This document shows, in pieces, positions 22,616-34,708 of a DNA stretch of 64,000 bases. Below the pieces are notes generated by a model. The model made no database searches. It was given only the letters and a program-made list of their open reading frames with translations, and was not told the origin of the DNA. Source of the DNA: Apostichopus japonicus. Lineage: Eukaryota > Echinodermata > Holothuroidea > Aspidochirotida > Stichopodidae. The DNA is taken from positions 34,570,668 through 34,634,667 of the forward strand of contig NC_092569.1 in assembly GCF_037975245.1 (NCBI RefSeq), written 5' to 3'. The position numbers were made by a program, and so were the translations under genes. Position 1 is the first letter of the stretch, and each line of letters starts with the position of its first letter.

Positions 22616-25600
22616 TAGATACAATACGTCAAACCTTCGAAGTATTCCGCGTACTGCCGAGGTGACTATTGTTGCACGAAAAAAGAACCGGGTATCCCAT
22701 TGACGTTGCGCGAAAGAGAAACTAAATATTGGATGTTGTGCCTGGTTTACTCACTCTTCAATATATGAATTCTCGTAGGCCTTGACTTTGAATGCCATAA
22801 CAAATTGTGACAAATAAAGATGGAAACACATTTGGCAATTTCTGTGGGTGAAATTGGATCCCGTATTAAATCAATCATTGCATGGCTAATCAAATGATTT
22901 CTTCTCTGGAATTTGTTTGTCCATGATAAAAATCTGTTCAGGTGATGCAGAATTTATTCAGCAGGTGGTTCAAGTCCACCAACAGATAACATTAAGCCAC
23001 TCACTTTCCAAGAAGAATATCAAACTTTTGAGCACTTAATGTTACTTGATATAGAAAAAAGGCTAATCCTATGATAGAAATTTTGTATGACAATTGGCAA
23101 AGCGATCAATGTGTAAATTAGTAAAGGCATCATAATTGACGCACCTTCGTAATTGACGAATATTCAAATTTTGCTAAACGAATCAGCAGGCAACAAAGCA
23201 GAGTTACATATTTTATGAGTTTGAATCCACTTCAGGTATATGCTGATCAAATTGTGTTTTTTTTTTTTTAAATCTTTTGACATCCTCTCCCAATTTTTGC
23301 ACGTATTTTTGGCATTCAGAAATCTTACTTCCTACAAATAACCAAACTTACCTAAACATGAAACCACTACTCCCAGGGACCTGGTCTGTCTGAGTTGAGA
23401 GGCTCAATATCGGGGTATAAAATACTTGACACGGCAGACATTTTGTGGTCAAATTCTGCTCACTATATACTTGAAGGGGCAATGCCAGTACAAAAAGATC
23501 TCTTAATGTACAGTTAGCTTGTTACAACAATGTGACAGTATATGTGTACAATTGGTAAACATTTCATAATTTTTCAACAACACATACATTAACACTTAAA
23601 TGAGACAGTGCCCCCCCCCCCCTTGTAAATAAAGAATAGGAGCTGGTGTTGTTAAAGCTCATTGCCAGCTTTGTATGGTTAAAACACAAACAAACCCACT
23701 GGTGGGACTATGAGAGTTGGGAGAGGGGCAGATTATGTCTCCTTCCACATTTTCCCAGAACTTGAGCAAATTTTCAAATACACAACTAGAAACCCAAATT
23801 TCTCAAGAGGGGTAGGGGCACCCCCTTGTTCCCTCTCTCAGGTTTGCCTCAAAACTAGTACTTGGTGTGACCTGTTTTTTTCTTAAACTAAGTAATTTGT
23901 TTGTCTTGTCCTTTTTTCTAGGAATACATGTGCTGGCTCCAAAAGAGTCTATCTCTTTTTAGCACTGTGGGTGAAATAGACAGTTTAATAGCTATTTTTG
24001 GCTAAGTAGGAATATTCTTGGTGATAGATGTTTCATTTAATATGTGCCTTTGGACACCGAAACCCATTTATATGTTAAGTAATGTGTCTGGTAATTTATT
24101 AATTAAGCATTAATTGACAGCTGGTAGGTCACTGGACCCTAGATTCTAGGGAGTGAAGGGCATAGGGTTGGAGGGGGAAGTTGAGACAAAGGCTAAATTA
24201 TGAATATCCAATGAACCAACCTTTGTGTTTGATTGGTTTAAGGTGTGTGAACAATTATAATAGAATGTATTCTTATTATTATGGGATGTATTCTTATTAT
24301 TATTATTATTATTATTATGGGATGTATTAAGAATTATGTGATGGAATAAATAGGGTATGATGGTAGGGGGACAAAGTTAAGAATAGTTACTGAAGCTGAG
24401 TTGCTTATAGGTAGAGTAGAAGAGAGGAAGGATTAAGTTTGAGATGGTTGGGCACGAGGTCATAATTATTTTCTAAGACTAACTTCACCAGTATTAGAAT
24501 AGAGGATTAGTATAAAATTAATTTAAAGTTAAGTGGACACTTGAAGCGTTTTCATAGATGTTTTGTGAATACCTGGAGCTTGTTCTTTAAATGGATATTT
24601 TATTTAAGTAAACACCTAGAACTGTTTTACATGGAGATTTTATATTCAATAAAAGTTTATCACCCGAAGTTGTAGCCATGGAGGCAGACCTACATTTCAT
24701 CCTGTTCTAATATCTGGCAACCATACTATTTGTTGTGCTAATTTTCTGTTGTGACGGAACTATAAATCCCCTTTTTAATTCTACGTCCTTGTTTGGCACC
24801 GGACATGAAGCCCTGCGACGACCCAACCCCAGTGATGAACAGCGCCTTCTGGAGACCGAGACGCCCCAAGGGGTTATTTTTCCCCGAGTAGCGAGCTACC
24901 CAGAGAGCCACCCTACTCCAAAGACGTCACCAACTAAGGGAACCGCCCTCGAGGTTTCCTGATGAGACAACTTCATTTTCAATAACGTTAGGTCTACTCG
25001 CGCCGCGATTTTGTTTTTATTTCGTTGGGACCGATAAGTATTTTATTTTCCAAAAAGTTCAGTGGAGTCGTTATAACATGTAAGAGCTCCAAAATATGTA
25101 AGTTTACACCCCTGAATATAATTATACATTTTACTTTAAGTTCAAGTAACCCCTTTGAGTTTAATGCAACGTTCATGTGCATAGTAACATTTCTATTTCA
25201 AACCAAGTTGTATCGTCCAGAATAAAGGATACAAAAGTATTGATGTGGTTAATGATTGCTGCAGTAAAGATTACATGGTACATGAAGCTGGTAACAAAAA
25301 TTTACGATATTAATATAACAACTAATCGAACATCGCGATAACTAATAACGGCATTATAATTAGTTTGATAGTCTGAGCTTAGAGGGTTATTAACAAATTA
25401 TGTATGTATAGTTTTATTTAATGTCACTCAATTTGTCAAAAATCAAGTCTTTGGATTGCTTAACAAAATGGGGTTTATTATCATTCTTTCAGAAACTCAG
25501 GCGATGTTAAGAATACATTTGGCTAACATTTCTTTTTAAACCGAGTTTTATCGTCCAGAGTAAAGGATTATTTACAATGATAAAGGCGGTTAATTATTGC

Positions 25601-26950
25601 TACGGTAAATATGCCATAGTTTTTGAAGCTGATAACAAAGATTTCCATCTTCATGAAAAAAAAAAATCAAATATCACGAAAACTAAAACGGCATTAGGCC
25701 TACTAAGAGATTAGACCGGCTATTATGAAGATTAATATACCAAGGTTACAATACTGGTTGTGAGGAGGCTGACAAATATTTGGAAGCTTAGAGCAGATAA
25801 AGGCAAAATAATGAGTGTTCTTCTTCAATCATGGGTTATGGGATCAAGTGGATTATGTCTTTCTTTTCCGTAAAGGATGAATTTAGGCAGAATTTCAACA
25901 ACAACAAAAGTTTTCAAAACCCTAATAACTCGAAGAAAAACATGTTTTGTGTTTTTAATATCATGTAAATAATACCTTCAGATGACATTCAGAAATTGCT
26001 AATGTATTTTAAACATGATGTCATTTGAGATTAGAAACTTCTTACGTCTAATCTTGCATCTGAGGAATTGAACTAATGTATTAGATAATACAGTCTTGAA
26101 ATTGTTATTGATGAACTTCGGTTAAGTCCTGTTTAAGGTTCTTGGTAAAGTCTTAAAATGATAACAACAAATCTGGGCTAATAATTTAATTATGCAAGTT
26201 ACGACCAAGCGATTAAAAATGATAATGTTATGTAACAGTTACAGACCTAAAGTGTTCTAGCGGTGAGGGGATGGTTGGGGGGAGGGGTTGAAAACCATTA
26301 ATGAAATGATAGAGATTTGTGACATTGACCATCAAATTACATTCGTTACTCATTTTATTTTAATAATGTAATTATCAATAGTGTAGCAATCATTACTCAA
26401 TGTAATTAGTCAGTTAGATGACGTTATTAATTTATGACTTCCATGAACAGATCAATGCCCAGTGTCTATAGAACAATCGGATCATTTGCTTAATTGGTTT
26501 AAATTGTCTCCAATTATCTCTACAACTTATATTGACTCAATTTGGAAATCTCTATGGAAAACGTTTATTCATTGAAACCAACGGCAGCAATCAATAATTT
26601 TCCTAGATATTTAGATGATGATATGTGTTACTTCTTCAATGTTTGCTTATAGCTTAGGTGCATGGTTACAGTTACAACGATCGTCAATAACAAGTCCGCC
26701 ATCAACAGATACATAAACAACAAGTCGGTACTTTTAAGAACAGTCCACCTCAACCCAAGTCCCCTTACATCGAGACTACAACAGTGTGTGGTTTTGGTTT
26801 AACTCCACAATAGAACACACCGCCGAAGATTAAGAAATAGGTCATGTTGCCATATAGTTGGAAATAGAGGGCGGAATCACAATATATGTATAACCACTAA
26901 GAAGAGACCATTAAAGATTACTAAAGCGAGGAAGAGATGTACACTCGAAT
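22616..26950. other. Intergenic; no supported gene
   Basis: AT-rich DNA with a C run near 23611, a TTA microsatellite near 24292-24318, and a relatively GC-rich stretch at 24770-24960 with an open frame of 75 codons that matches no family I know. A diverged local duplication lies at about 25160-25700. Confidence 0.6.
25160..25700. repeat. Diverged tandem duplication, spacing about 338 bp
   Basis: The stretch containing TCGTCCAGAATAAAGGAT (about 25213) recurs as TCGTCCAGAGTAAAGGAT (about 25551). Similarity extends for at least 150 bp on either side, including the ACGGCATTA segment. Confidence 0.6.
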
Positions 26951-27079
26951 ACATGCATGCCCGTGTAAGCTAATCTTTGGGTGTCATTTATTTCAATTGT
27001 GCTAAAGCATTGCGAAATAAACAGGCAGAAATATATATATATAGGCCTATATATAAAGTCACTAACTTATATAATTATA

Positions 27080-27880
27080 GTTGTGCAGCGGAATACTATA
27101 TGAACAATACTTCCTTATGTATTGTACTATGGCACATCCTGTTTGGGGAATGGAGTATTCTCACATCTGATTTTATAACAATGTCAGCTGTTTCATTGGA
27201 CGAGGAATATGTATGAACTATAATATTTACATCCATACTGTTTATCTTATATACGTGATATTGAAACTTACGACCTGTATTGACAAATTAAAAGGTACAT
27301 CGTATCATATTTTGCTTTGGCCTAAACCTCTTTTATATTGAACGGCTTAGCTATAGACGGTTCAAGCACTTCGTGTTACCCTTGCCCGCAGTTCTCAGGT
27401 GGTAGTGAGGTTTGGTTCCTAACAGTTTTAGCCAACGGATGACAACTGTCAGTCATGTTTTTGAATGAATAAATAAATGAGTGTTAGCATGACTACAATA
27501 AGTATTATTTTGCTGACAGTGGCGTAGTCAGAGTTAGAGGGAAAGTGCCCTCCCCCCTCCCCTTAGACACTGGATTTTCGGGGCAGAAACTGGGGTGGCA
27601 TCAAACATTGGCAAAATAATAAACAGCTATGATGTATGATGTTGGGATATGCTACTTGATTTTACAGCACGGTGTGATCTGCTTCTCAGAAGGTATCCTT
27701 CTTTAGCTATAGTCCTCCTTAGCATAGAAAGAGATTTCTCTCAACAAGTTAACTTTGAGTCAGTAATTGATACTTCTAGTCAAAGTTCCGTGAGTCGTAT
27801 GGTAATGGATTGTCGTCTTATTAAGAGATCACTGAGAAATCAGATAAATGTGAATACCTACCCACGAGTATTACTATTTT
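27080..27880. repeat. Third, diverged copy of the gene A/B upstream region
   Basis: Follows 21160-21960 and 62560-63370 in the same order: CTATATGAACAATACTTCCTT, then CACATCCTGTTTG, GAGTATTCTCACATCTGAT, the GTGGCGTAG motif and CTTCTCAGAAGG. The signal-peptide exon expected about 0.8 kb to the left is absent. Confidence 0.65.
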
Positions 27881-28512
27881 TTTTATAAACGTTTCATATC
27901 GTTTTAAAGTTTTATATCATTAATATATCGTAGTATAGCGGTTGAATTGGACGAAGTTTTCCGTCGTATTTATTTCAGGTTGGATGTAGTTTCGCTGGGA
28001 ACAGGCAGCGTTTATGAAACTTAACAGTTCGTCTAGTTAGATTTTTTTACTATGACCAATCTCAATGCGAAATAATTGTGTAAAACGGTCTTAGTTTGGC
28101 AGTGAGTTCACGAGCTTTTGTCTGGATCGGCTGTTGATATCAATTTGTGTAGTCTCTTCCACCAGTTTCAGCATAGATAGGCCTTAAAAGGAGCGTTCGA
28201 CATTCGTCACGTTTATGATTATGGGACGAGCAAATCTGGCTAGGCCTGTGAGCAATTTTATGTTGTCTAGGCCAGCAACGGTTGGGTAGAATAGGGTTCG
28301 CTAACACAACAATATCAAGAATACCAGTCAGAATACCAATACACTTAAGATGGCAAAACATCTCCTTAATTATTTCTTAAGGCAGTTTGCTTTCTGGCTA
28401 TCAGTCATAATTCGCAAAGTAAAGAACAATTTCAGGAGTTTTGAGACAAGTTTGCTGTTGTTGCCGCTAAGATTTTTGGAAGATGCTCTTACAACCTCAG
28501 ATTTGCAATTGC

Positions 28513-28572
28513 GTAAAAGATCGCTTTAGGCAGTGTAATGGAGTAAAAGATCGCTTTAGGCAGTGTAATGGA
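28513..28572. repeat. 30-bp direct repeat, two copies
   Basis: The unit beginning GTAAAAGATCGCTTTAGGCA occurs twice back to back without mismatch. Confidence 0.9.
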
Positions 28573-29826
28573 GTAAATTACTCTTCCCGGTGACTTGGCG
28601 TTTTTATTCTACTGCCTCCTTTCCTCTTTTTTCTCTCTTTCTTTTTCCTTCCTTCCTTCCTCTCCTTCCTCGCTTCCTCGCGCCCAACGCCCTCTGGATA
28701 CGCGCCTGGTTACAGCGATAATTTGTTCGCGCATCAATCTGCAGCTAAAAGACAAGATAAATAACGGGGAAAATGTACGAAGTCGCGCTAATCGAGTAGC
28801 GGTTAAAAGTAGCAGTAAGGTACTGTTTAGGCTTACGACTCGCGCACACCTTGCTACAGTGTATTGTATATACCTAGTAATATTAGAGCCATAATGCAAC
28901 AGAGGCCAAGCAATCTTAGTAGGTGTTTTTACAGACGTTTCATTTCAATTGTTTAAGACTTAAAGTAGGCCTAGCTGCTTATTTATGATTATGCGACATG
29001 TTTTACTTTGTTCAACACATACTTTTGGTGCAACATTTCTTACTGCAAAGAAACATGACTTTCCAATTCGCAATTACGTAGCACCATGTATCTGCCTAAC
29101 TGCCAAACCTTTGTTCATAGAAAGTATTGATGTTGCGGATCTGTACTTTGAAGACTCGAACAACAATCATAGACCTACTGGTAAGTGAAATTTGGCAAAT
29201 AGAGTTTTGGTCACGGTCGCCAAATAGCGAGTACTTTTAACAATATTTGTCGAGGCCTGAAAACCTTCAAAACATAAATTCCCATGGTAGAAACCATGGA
29301 TACTGTTCATACATGGTATATGGATTTGCCATATTGAGTACAAGAACCCTATTGCTTGTGAGGTCAAATCTCTTATATATAATATATATTATAATAGGTA
29401 ACCAGAGGTCTAACTCTGAAAAACCTTTTACATGATATCTAACGATGGAAATCGTGGATACCTCTAATACTTGGTGTGTGGATTCATAGCATTGATTAAA
29501 ATTCCCCTATTGTTTATGGTGGAGGTGTATATAGCCACACACAACAGACTGACCTGTGTTTATCATGCAATAGTCTTATTGTAAAAGCTAGTTCTGGTTA
29601 TACTAACAATCAGAAGTCTAGTGCATTGAAGTCATCGAAACCTCAATGCATTCTGCATTCTGGTTTTTAATGTGACAGACCTGTCAGCAGTAAAGAAGAA
29701 ATTCAGGATTTGATAAGATCATTGTCTATTTAAAATGTTTAATTGGGTTGCTTTTTGAAGTAGAAATGTTATTTTGTCATTTTGTTTTTAATTACGTCAG
29801 TATTTAACTATTAAGTTTTGGTTATA

Positions 29827-30015
29827 ATGGGGGCAGCGGAGCTGACAAAGGAAGCAGAAGACGAAGCAGGGAAAGCTTAAGAGGCTTTAAAACAAGCCAA
29901 AGATACAGAAAAGAGACGAGTGGCCGAGGAAGCTGAAAAAGCGACAAAAGAGAGAGACCCTAATTTGTTCCCATTTTATCAAACCAAATGTGATCAAAGA
30001 AGAGAAATTAATTAG
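29827..30015 (+). pseudogene. Charged, coiled-coil-like frame with one stop
   Basis: Starting at ATG, the frame is rich in Ala, Glu and Lys (AAELTKEAEDEAGKA, then ALKQAKDTEKRRVAEEAEK) and runs 62 codons, with a single TAA at 29878-29880. Purine-rich, unlike the surrounding AT-rich DNA. It could be a retrocopy fragment of a coiled-coil protein or chance from a purine-rich repeat. Confidence 0.25.
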
Positions 30016-31193
30016 CTTTTAATTAGTTTTTGAATATTATATATTTTATTTGTTGCCAAATGTAAAATTGGCCATGACCCCCCCCCCCCCCAAATAGAAG
30101 AAGCAATGGATGGAATTATACTTTTGCTGTTAATTCATAAGGCTAAGCACAATGTTGTCGGTAGATGGGGAGAGTAGGAGGTGGGTTGAAGAGGTTATGG
30201 GAGAGAGTGGGGTAATGGGTAAAGAATTAAAGTAAAATATATAGAAGAAGATAAATATAACTTCACAAATTATCCTTTTGAAACTAAACCCATCGAGTGA
30301 TCTGGAGAACTGACACACCTTCTTTAACTGTAAATGTAGGTATGTACAATATTGTGTTCAAATATGTGTGGGAAACTGAAAAAAAAGAGCTTCAAGTTTT
30401 GTTTTCTTACCTCATAATGAAAAGTTATCTCATATTTGAAATATTGTTGCAGAATGTTACAATAATATTCTTGTTATCACTCTATGGTCATCTACTTCAC
30501 AATATTACAAACAGAATAAAAGTCAAAATGTTCGTTACAGAATAAATATTAGGTTTTAAACAACTATTTTCTTCCACATGTTTGTTATTGAATTGAGTGG
30601 TTTTGACGTGACTGTATTGTGCAGTCCACATGTGCATTAGGTGAGTATTTCAAGCATTACATTATATTATGTGTGGTTTCTTAATTCGGTTTCTCTCCAC
30701 TGTTAGATAAGGTACTCAATGACGTTATAGGATTGTTTACTTCCTACATTATTAATTTTTCACAAAAAAATTAAACATCTCCCAAATTTAGCGATAGTAC
30801 ATCTGCTTTCAACATTGCGTTATTTTAAGTTGACTATGTACATGAGATTAACAACACCACGTGCAACCACAGAATACTTTGTCATCAGTTGACATGGCCG
30901 GTATTAGACGATTTATTTAGGGATATTGTAATATATATATATTTATAAATATTACCCTATGTTTTGTGAGTAGTTCGACGGCAACCCTGATAATGACTTC
31001 ATATAAACATATAAGTATTTGAAATGTGTGTGTATATGTCCTAGAAACCAAGAATCGTTAAGAATCCACTTGCAATTGTCCATTTCCAACCAACTATTAA
31101 TACTTGGGGGGGGGGGGGGTTGGGAGGGTGAGGGTTGATCTACGAGGGATGCGACAAATTAAGGAAAATGCACAAGTTTACTTTATTTTATTT

Positions 31194-31199
31194 TTTATT
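31194..31199 (-). promoter_or_regulatory. Candidate poly(A) signal of gene C
   Basis: AATAAA on the minus strand, about 265 nt past the ancestral stop at 31463; another AATAAA overlaps 31182-31187. The gene B equivalent is at a similar distance. Confidence 0.35.
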
Positions 31200-31462
31200 C
31201 TTTTGTGAGACTCAACTATCAAACAACAGTAAGCGGGTAATATTAATAATTTGACATAAATTTCAATAAATATCTTCTCATTCCCTTAGAAAATTAATTA
31301 TGTATCGAATCGTCCCGATTGTAATTTATGTTGCATTTTCTTCTTCTTTCTTGTCTATGGCACCTCCAGCTGTCCGATGATCAAACATATGTATCGATTT
31401 TTTCTTACTTTGTAAGTAAAACCTGCTCTTTTGGGCGATGTGTTATTTATACAGTATTTTGT

Positions 31463-31818
31463 CTACACAGGCCGTATTTTCATATCTGTGTATTGCAGGC
31501 TACATCCGTGACCGTTCAAACTAGAACTAGACCAGAACATGAACGATCCTCGAGTAGAGCCGTCGTAGTCTCTGTTGAGGTGAGAAAGAACGCATTTTAC
31601 GCAGTTGTCGCTGCCATCGGGAAACACTGCACAATAATAACTATACTAGCAGATTGATCGACAATCAGAAGCAGAATTCTTTCTTCTACAGTGATAAATT
31701 TCATAGAACCACCAGGCTCCTCGGTGTCCCTCCGCACAGTCGTAGCTGCTCCATCCATCGTTGTCTCGGTCTTTTGTACTGAACTGTTTATTGTTGCTAC
31801 CAGACAAACGATCATAAC
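31463..31818 (-). pseudogene. Gene C FReD C-terminal exon with in-frame TAG
   Basis: 356 nt, entering in phase 1: GYDRLSGSNNKQFSTKDRD, YDCAEGHRGAWW (third conserved Cys), then a Cys-rich insertion, TAG at codon 57, and further on VKCVLSHLNRDYDGS and LQYTDMKIRPV. The insertion is seven codons longer than in gene B. Confidence 0.8.
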
Positions 31819-33120
31819 CTGCAACAAACGAGAAAGAGTAAATAAACCGATATATTGATTATCCGTCACATGCAGATGGGGAAAACTACTTTAAACGAAT
31901 ACTAGATTTGAGTAACTAGAGTCGCTAATATCGCCCTTTATTTTATATTTATTTATCGTCATTTATTTACAATACTCTTCATTCATTCATTCATTTATTT
32001 GACTCTTATTCATAAGTTCACTACTGAGTAGTTTCCTACTCTGTAAAAACTCTTGTTATAAATTTAATGTGTGTGTCGGTGTTATATCTTATAATTTGTT
32101 GAATTATATTTGAATTATTTGTTGAATTATTGAATAATTGTTGAATTATTAATATATTAGAATAATTTAATTTGGATAACCATTTTTTTTATATTTCTCT
32201 ACGTATTCAACCCAGTGCTTACGTTTTTCTTTTACCACATAGGCTAACTTAGGCTCTTTTCGAACCTGGACAAGGAGGGTGGAGAGGGGGAGGGGCTGTG
32301 TGATGTAGCTTCATATATCATTCAAGTTAGGAAAACAAAGGTATCATTGTAAGATATAGTCCTGAGTAATCTAACATGTTATAATTACATACAAAGTAAT
32401 AATTGCATTTTGCAGAAAAGCCATCTCCCCATAAAACAAAAATCAAATAGACGGCATCATCTGCATGTCAATATTATGGTTGTGATATAATATCTGGCCG
32501 GCTCCAAGTTCCCTGTTCTACTGTAAACAGGGTACACAGGGTGTTATTGCCATCGATTGTTCAATTCCTTACCCTATATCTATAGCACTTTTTAATATTT
32601 GTATCTTTTAACTTGAGCTGATACGTTGGACTATAAACGTAGATTGAAATTTACACTATACACAAATCATGAAATAAATACGTTTAAATGAACAATAGAA
32701 CCGACATTGTATAAGGTGAATTTACTATTGATTTAGTAGCTAATATTTTAGGTTTCCACAAGGTAACCAAAATTCGATGTATTACATTTATGAAAATCTT
32801 GAATGATATTAATTATCGGCATTTTATTATTTAGTTCTTATCGACATGTACAATCTAGTCTCGTACGTATATCTTCTTCGAACAGACTGAATGATTGATT
32901 GATTCTATTTCTCGAAACTATATAGACGAATATTTAAAAATAAAACATTTCTGATTCCTCTGTTTCAATGTTCTATGAATGATAAACCCTAGATTATTTT
33001 ATATATAACATGATTATATTAACATAGCGCCTCAACGTTTGCACATATGAAAATCATCGAACATACATACCACTTGAAGTCTCACTATACAGTAACGAGA
33101 AGAGACATGTGACTACTCAC

Positions 33121-33382
33121 CTGTATTTCCACTGTGTGATCCAACTGATAGTCGATACTTGTCTGCCTCGTTATTAATGCGAAAAGTCGAATAGACGGCA
33201 TAAAACGATGATGAGCCAGAGTCCCGTAGATCAATACGTAGCTGGTACCTTTTCTGGTTGGTCAGAGAGTGAATAAATTTGTTACCTAGCCAGTGGTCGT
33301 GATTTTTATTACCAAAACCGTTCTTGTAGTCCGACCAACCACGATAAAAGTCAGCAGAGGAACTCGATCGTCGCTGGAAAAC
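33121..33382 (-). CDS. Gene C FReD middle exon
   Basis: 262 nt, phase 0 to 1, open. VFQRRSSSSADFYRGWSDYK, NGFGNKNHDHWLGNK, LTNQKRYQLRIDL. Splice sites CATAG and GTGAGT are both kept. Confidence 0.8.
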
Positions 33383-33633
33383 CTATGAAATGAAGAAAAA
33401 AAGGTTAATACAACTATAGAATCTACCAATCCTTAAGAGCATGACATTCAAAGCCGAAAAATAGTTAATAAAGATATAAATATTGTGAAAGTGAGATAAT
33501 TCGCAAGAGTACTTTGTTACTTGATTTGCTTTCCTAAAATGGTCAAGTTCATCTCAACGGGACCTGCAGTGCATCATTTTGAGTAAAGTGAGGAAGTTAA
33601 GAATTTAAGTCCTTCATTGTTTGCATTACTCAC

Positions 33634-33939
33634 CGTCCATCCTCCTCCGTTACTTTCCATCTCACAGTAAACCTGAATGCCGCTTGACCAACAATCAGGG
33701 TAAATGGTGTAAACACCATCACTGCGTGTACCGGAAACATAAAGCTCGTAGCAATCTTTTGGGAGGCTTGTGCACGTCACTCCGTCCCCTTCGTAGCCAT
33801 CATTACAGTAACATTTACGGACACTGCTCCTCGTATCACAGGTTGCGTGACTACCACACTGGTAACTCTCATCTACACGCCGGTTGTTCCTACAAGTCGA
33901 TTTCCGTGTACATCGTGAATTGATGTAAAAGTGGCCCTC
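33634..33939 (-). CDS. Gene C EGF-FReD fusion exon
   Basis: 306 nt, phase 0-0, open. EGHFYINSRCTRKSTC and the EGF core, then TCTSLPKDCYELYVSG and GVYTIYPDCW, YCEMESNGGGWT. Two codons shorter than gene B at the EGF-FReD junction, and with an extra cysteine where gene B has Gly (YPDCW against YPDGW). Confidence 0.8.
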
Positions 33940-34525
33940 CTAATTTAAGATATTCAGCGAAAATAAAAACGACTAATAAATAAATTATTAATTTGCGGTT
34001 GTCACAGTGAAATGTACAGAATTTCAACGGTAAGTGGCGATTGATAAATCCCCTCGAATGATATAGGTATGAGTATCAACCTTTATGAAAGTTTTATGAA
34101 GTATTTGAAGCCAATTCCGAAGTAGGAGGCGAAAGGATCCGCCATAAAAAAGTAGCTGCAAATATTGCATTCAACGGCTTACCGCGACTATACATTAGGC
34201 CTACAAATAGTTCTAACCGTAAGACTGAAAAAAAAGTATCTATGGAATTTTGTGTCAGGCTTATAAGTGGATGCACACTCGAAGGGAGTGGTCTCGTGAT
34301 TCCCGACTAAACGTAATACTTCCCTCGACTGACAGTTTTGACTGGACTGGAGACAAAAAAATGGGTCAATGGCCCCTCCCCAACCTCGATGCGCACGCCA
34401 CTGAATTATCTGTAAATGTAATGATTTTATCGACAAGTATAAATACTAAAGGTTTCCTTCTAATTAAATGGACAATGATTAAGAACAAAGCATTATATAA
34501 CATTTCCTGAATGAACCGTACTGAC

Positions 34526-34708
34526 CCCTAATACACTTCCAATGTTAGCAACGAAGCAGTTGTGGATGCACGTCTCTCCGTCCCCTTGGTAGTTTGGATT
34601 GCAGTAACATTTACGGACACCGTTCCTCTCAGCACAGGTTGCGTGATCACTACACTGGTAACTCGCTTGTATAATCTGGTTGTTTCGGCAAGTTGATTTT
34701 CGTGTACA
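34526..34708 (-). pseudogene. Gene C EGF exon, 5' part lost
   Basis: The 3' 183 nt of an EGF exon (RCTRKSTC onward, ending FVANIGSVLG before the usual donor). Similarity to other EGF exons stops abruptly at about 34708; the normal acceptor and HFYINS codons are replaced by unrelated DNA. Confidence 0.75.

Larger units (their letters stand above)
27890..30740. other. Intergenic; mostly uncharacterised
   Basis: Holds a 30-bp perfect tandem repeat (28513-28572), a pyrimidine-rich tract (28608-28680), a C run near 30079 and the lysine/glutamate-rich broken frame at 29827. No exon with family motifs on either strand. Confidence 0.55.
30751..34500. repeat. Segmental duplication SD2, copy C
   Basis: Parallels 45008-49000: 3' flank, the three FReD exons and their introns. 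The similarity begins at TATTAATTTT on both sides and is clearly lower than within the EGF arrays, so this event is older. Confidence 0.88.

Noticed and set aside
24735..24962. 75-codon frame in a GC-richer patch
   Set aside because: Low-complexity Pro/Thr/Ser translation, no domain, no splice or promoter context; also looked like the CTGATGAG of a hammerhead ribozyme near 24960, but the GAAA core and stems are missing.
28595..28899. Overlapping frames of about 100 codons on both strands
   Set aside because: Both follow from a pyrimidine-rich tract without stops; the translations are compositionally biased and match nothing.
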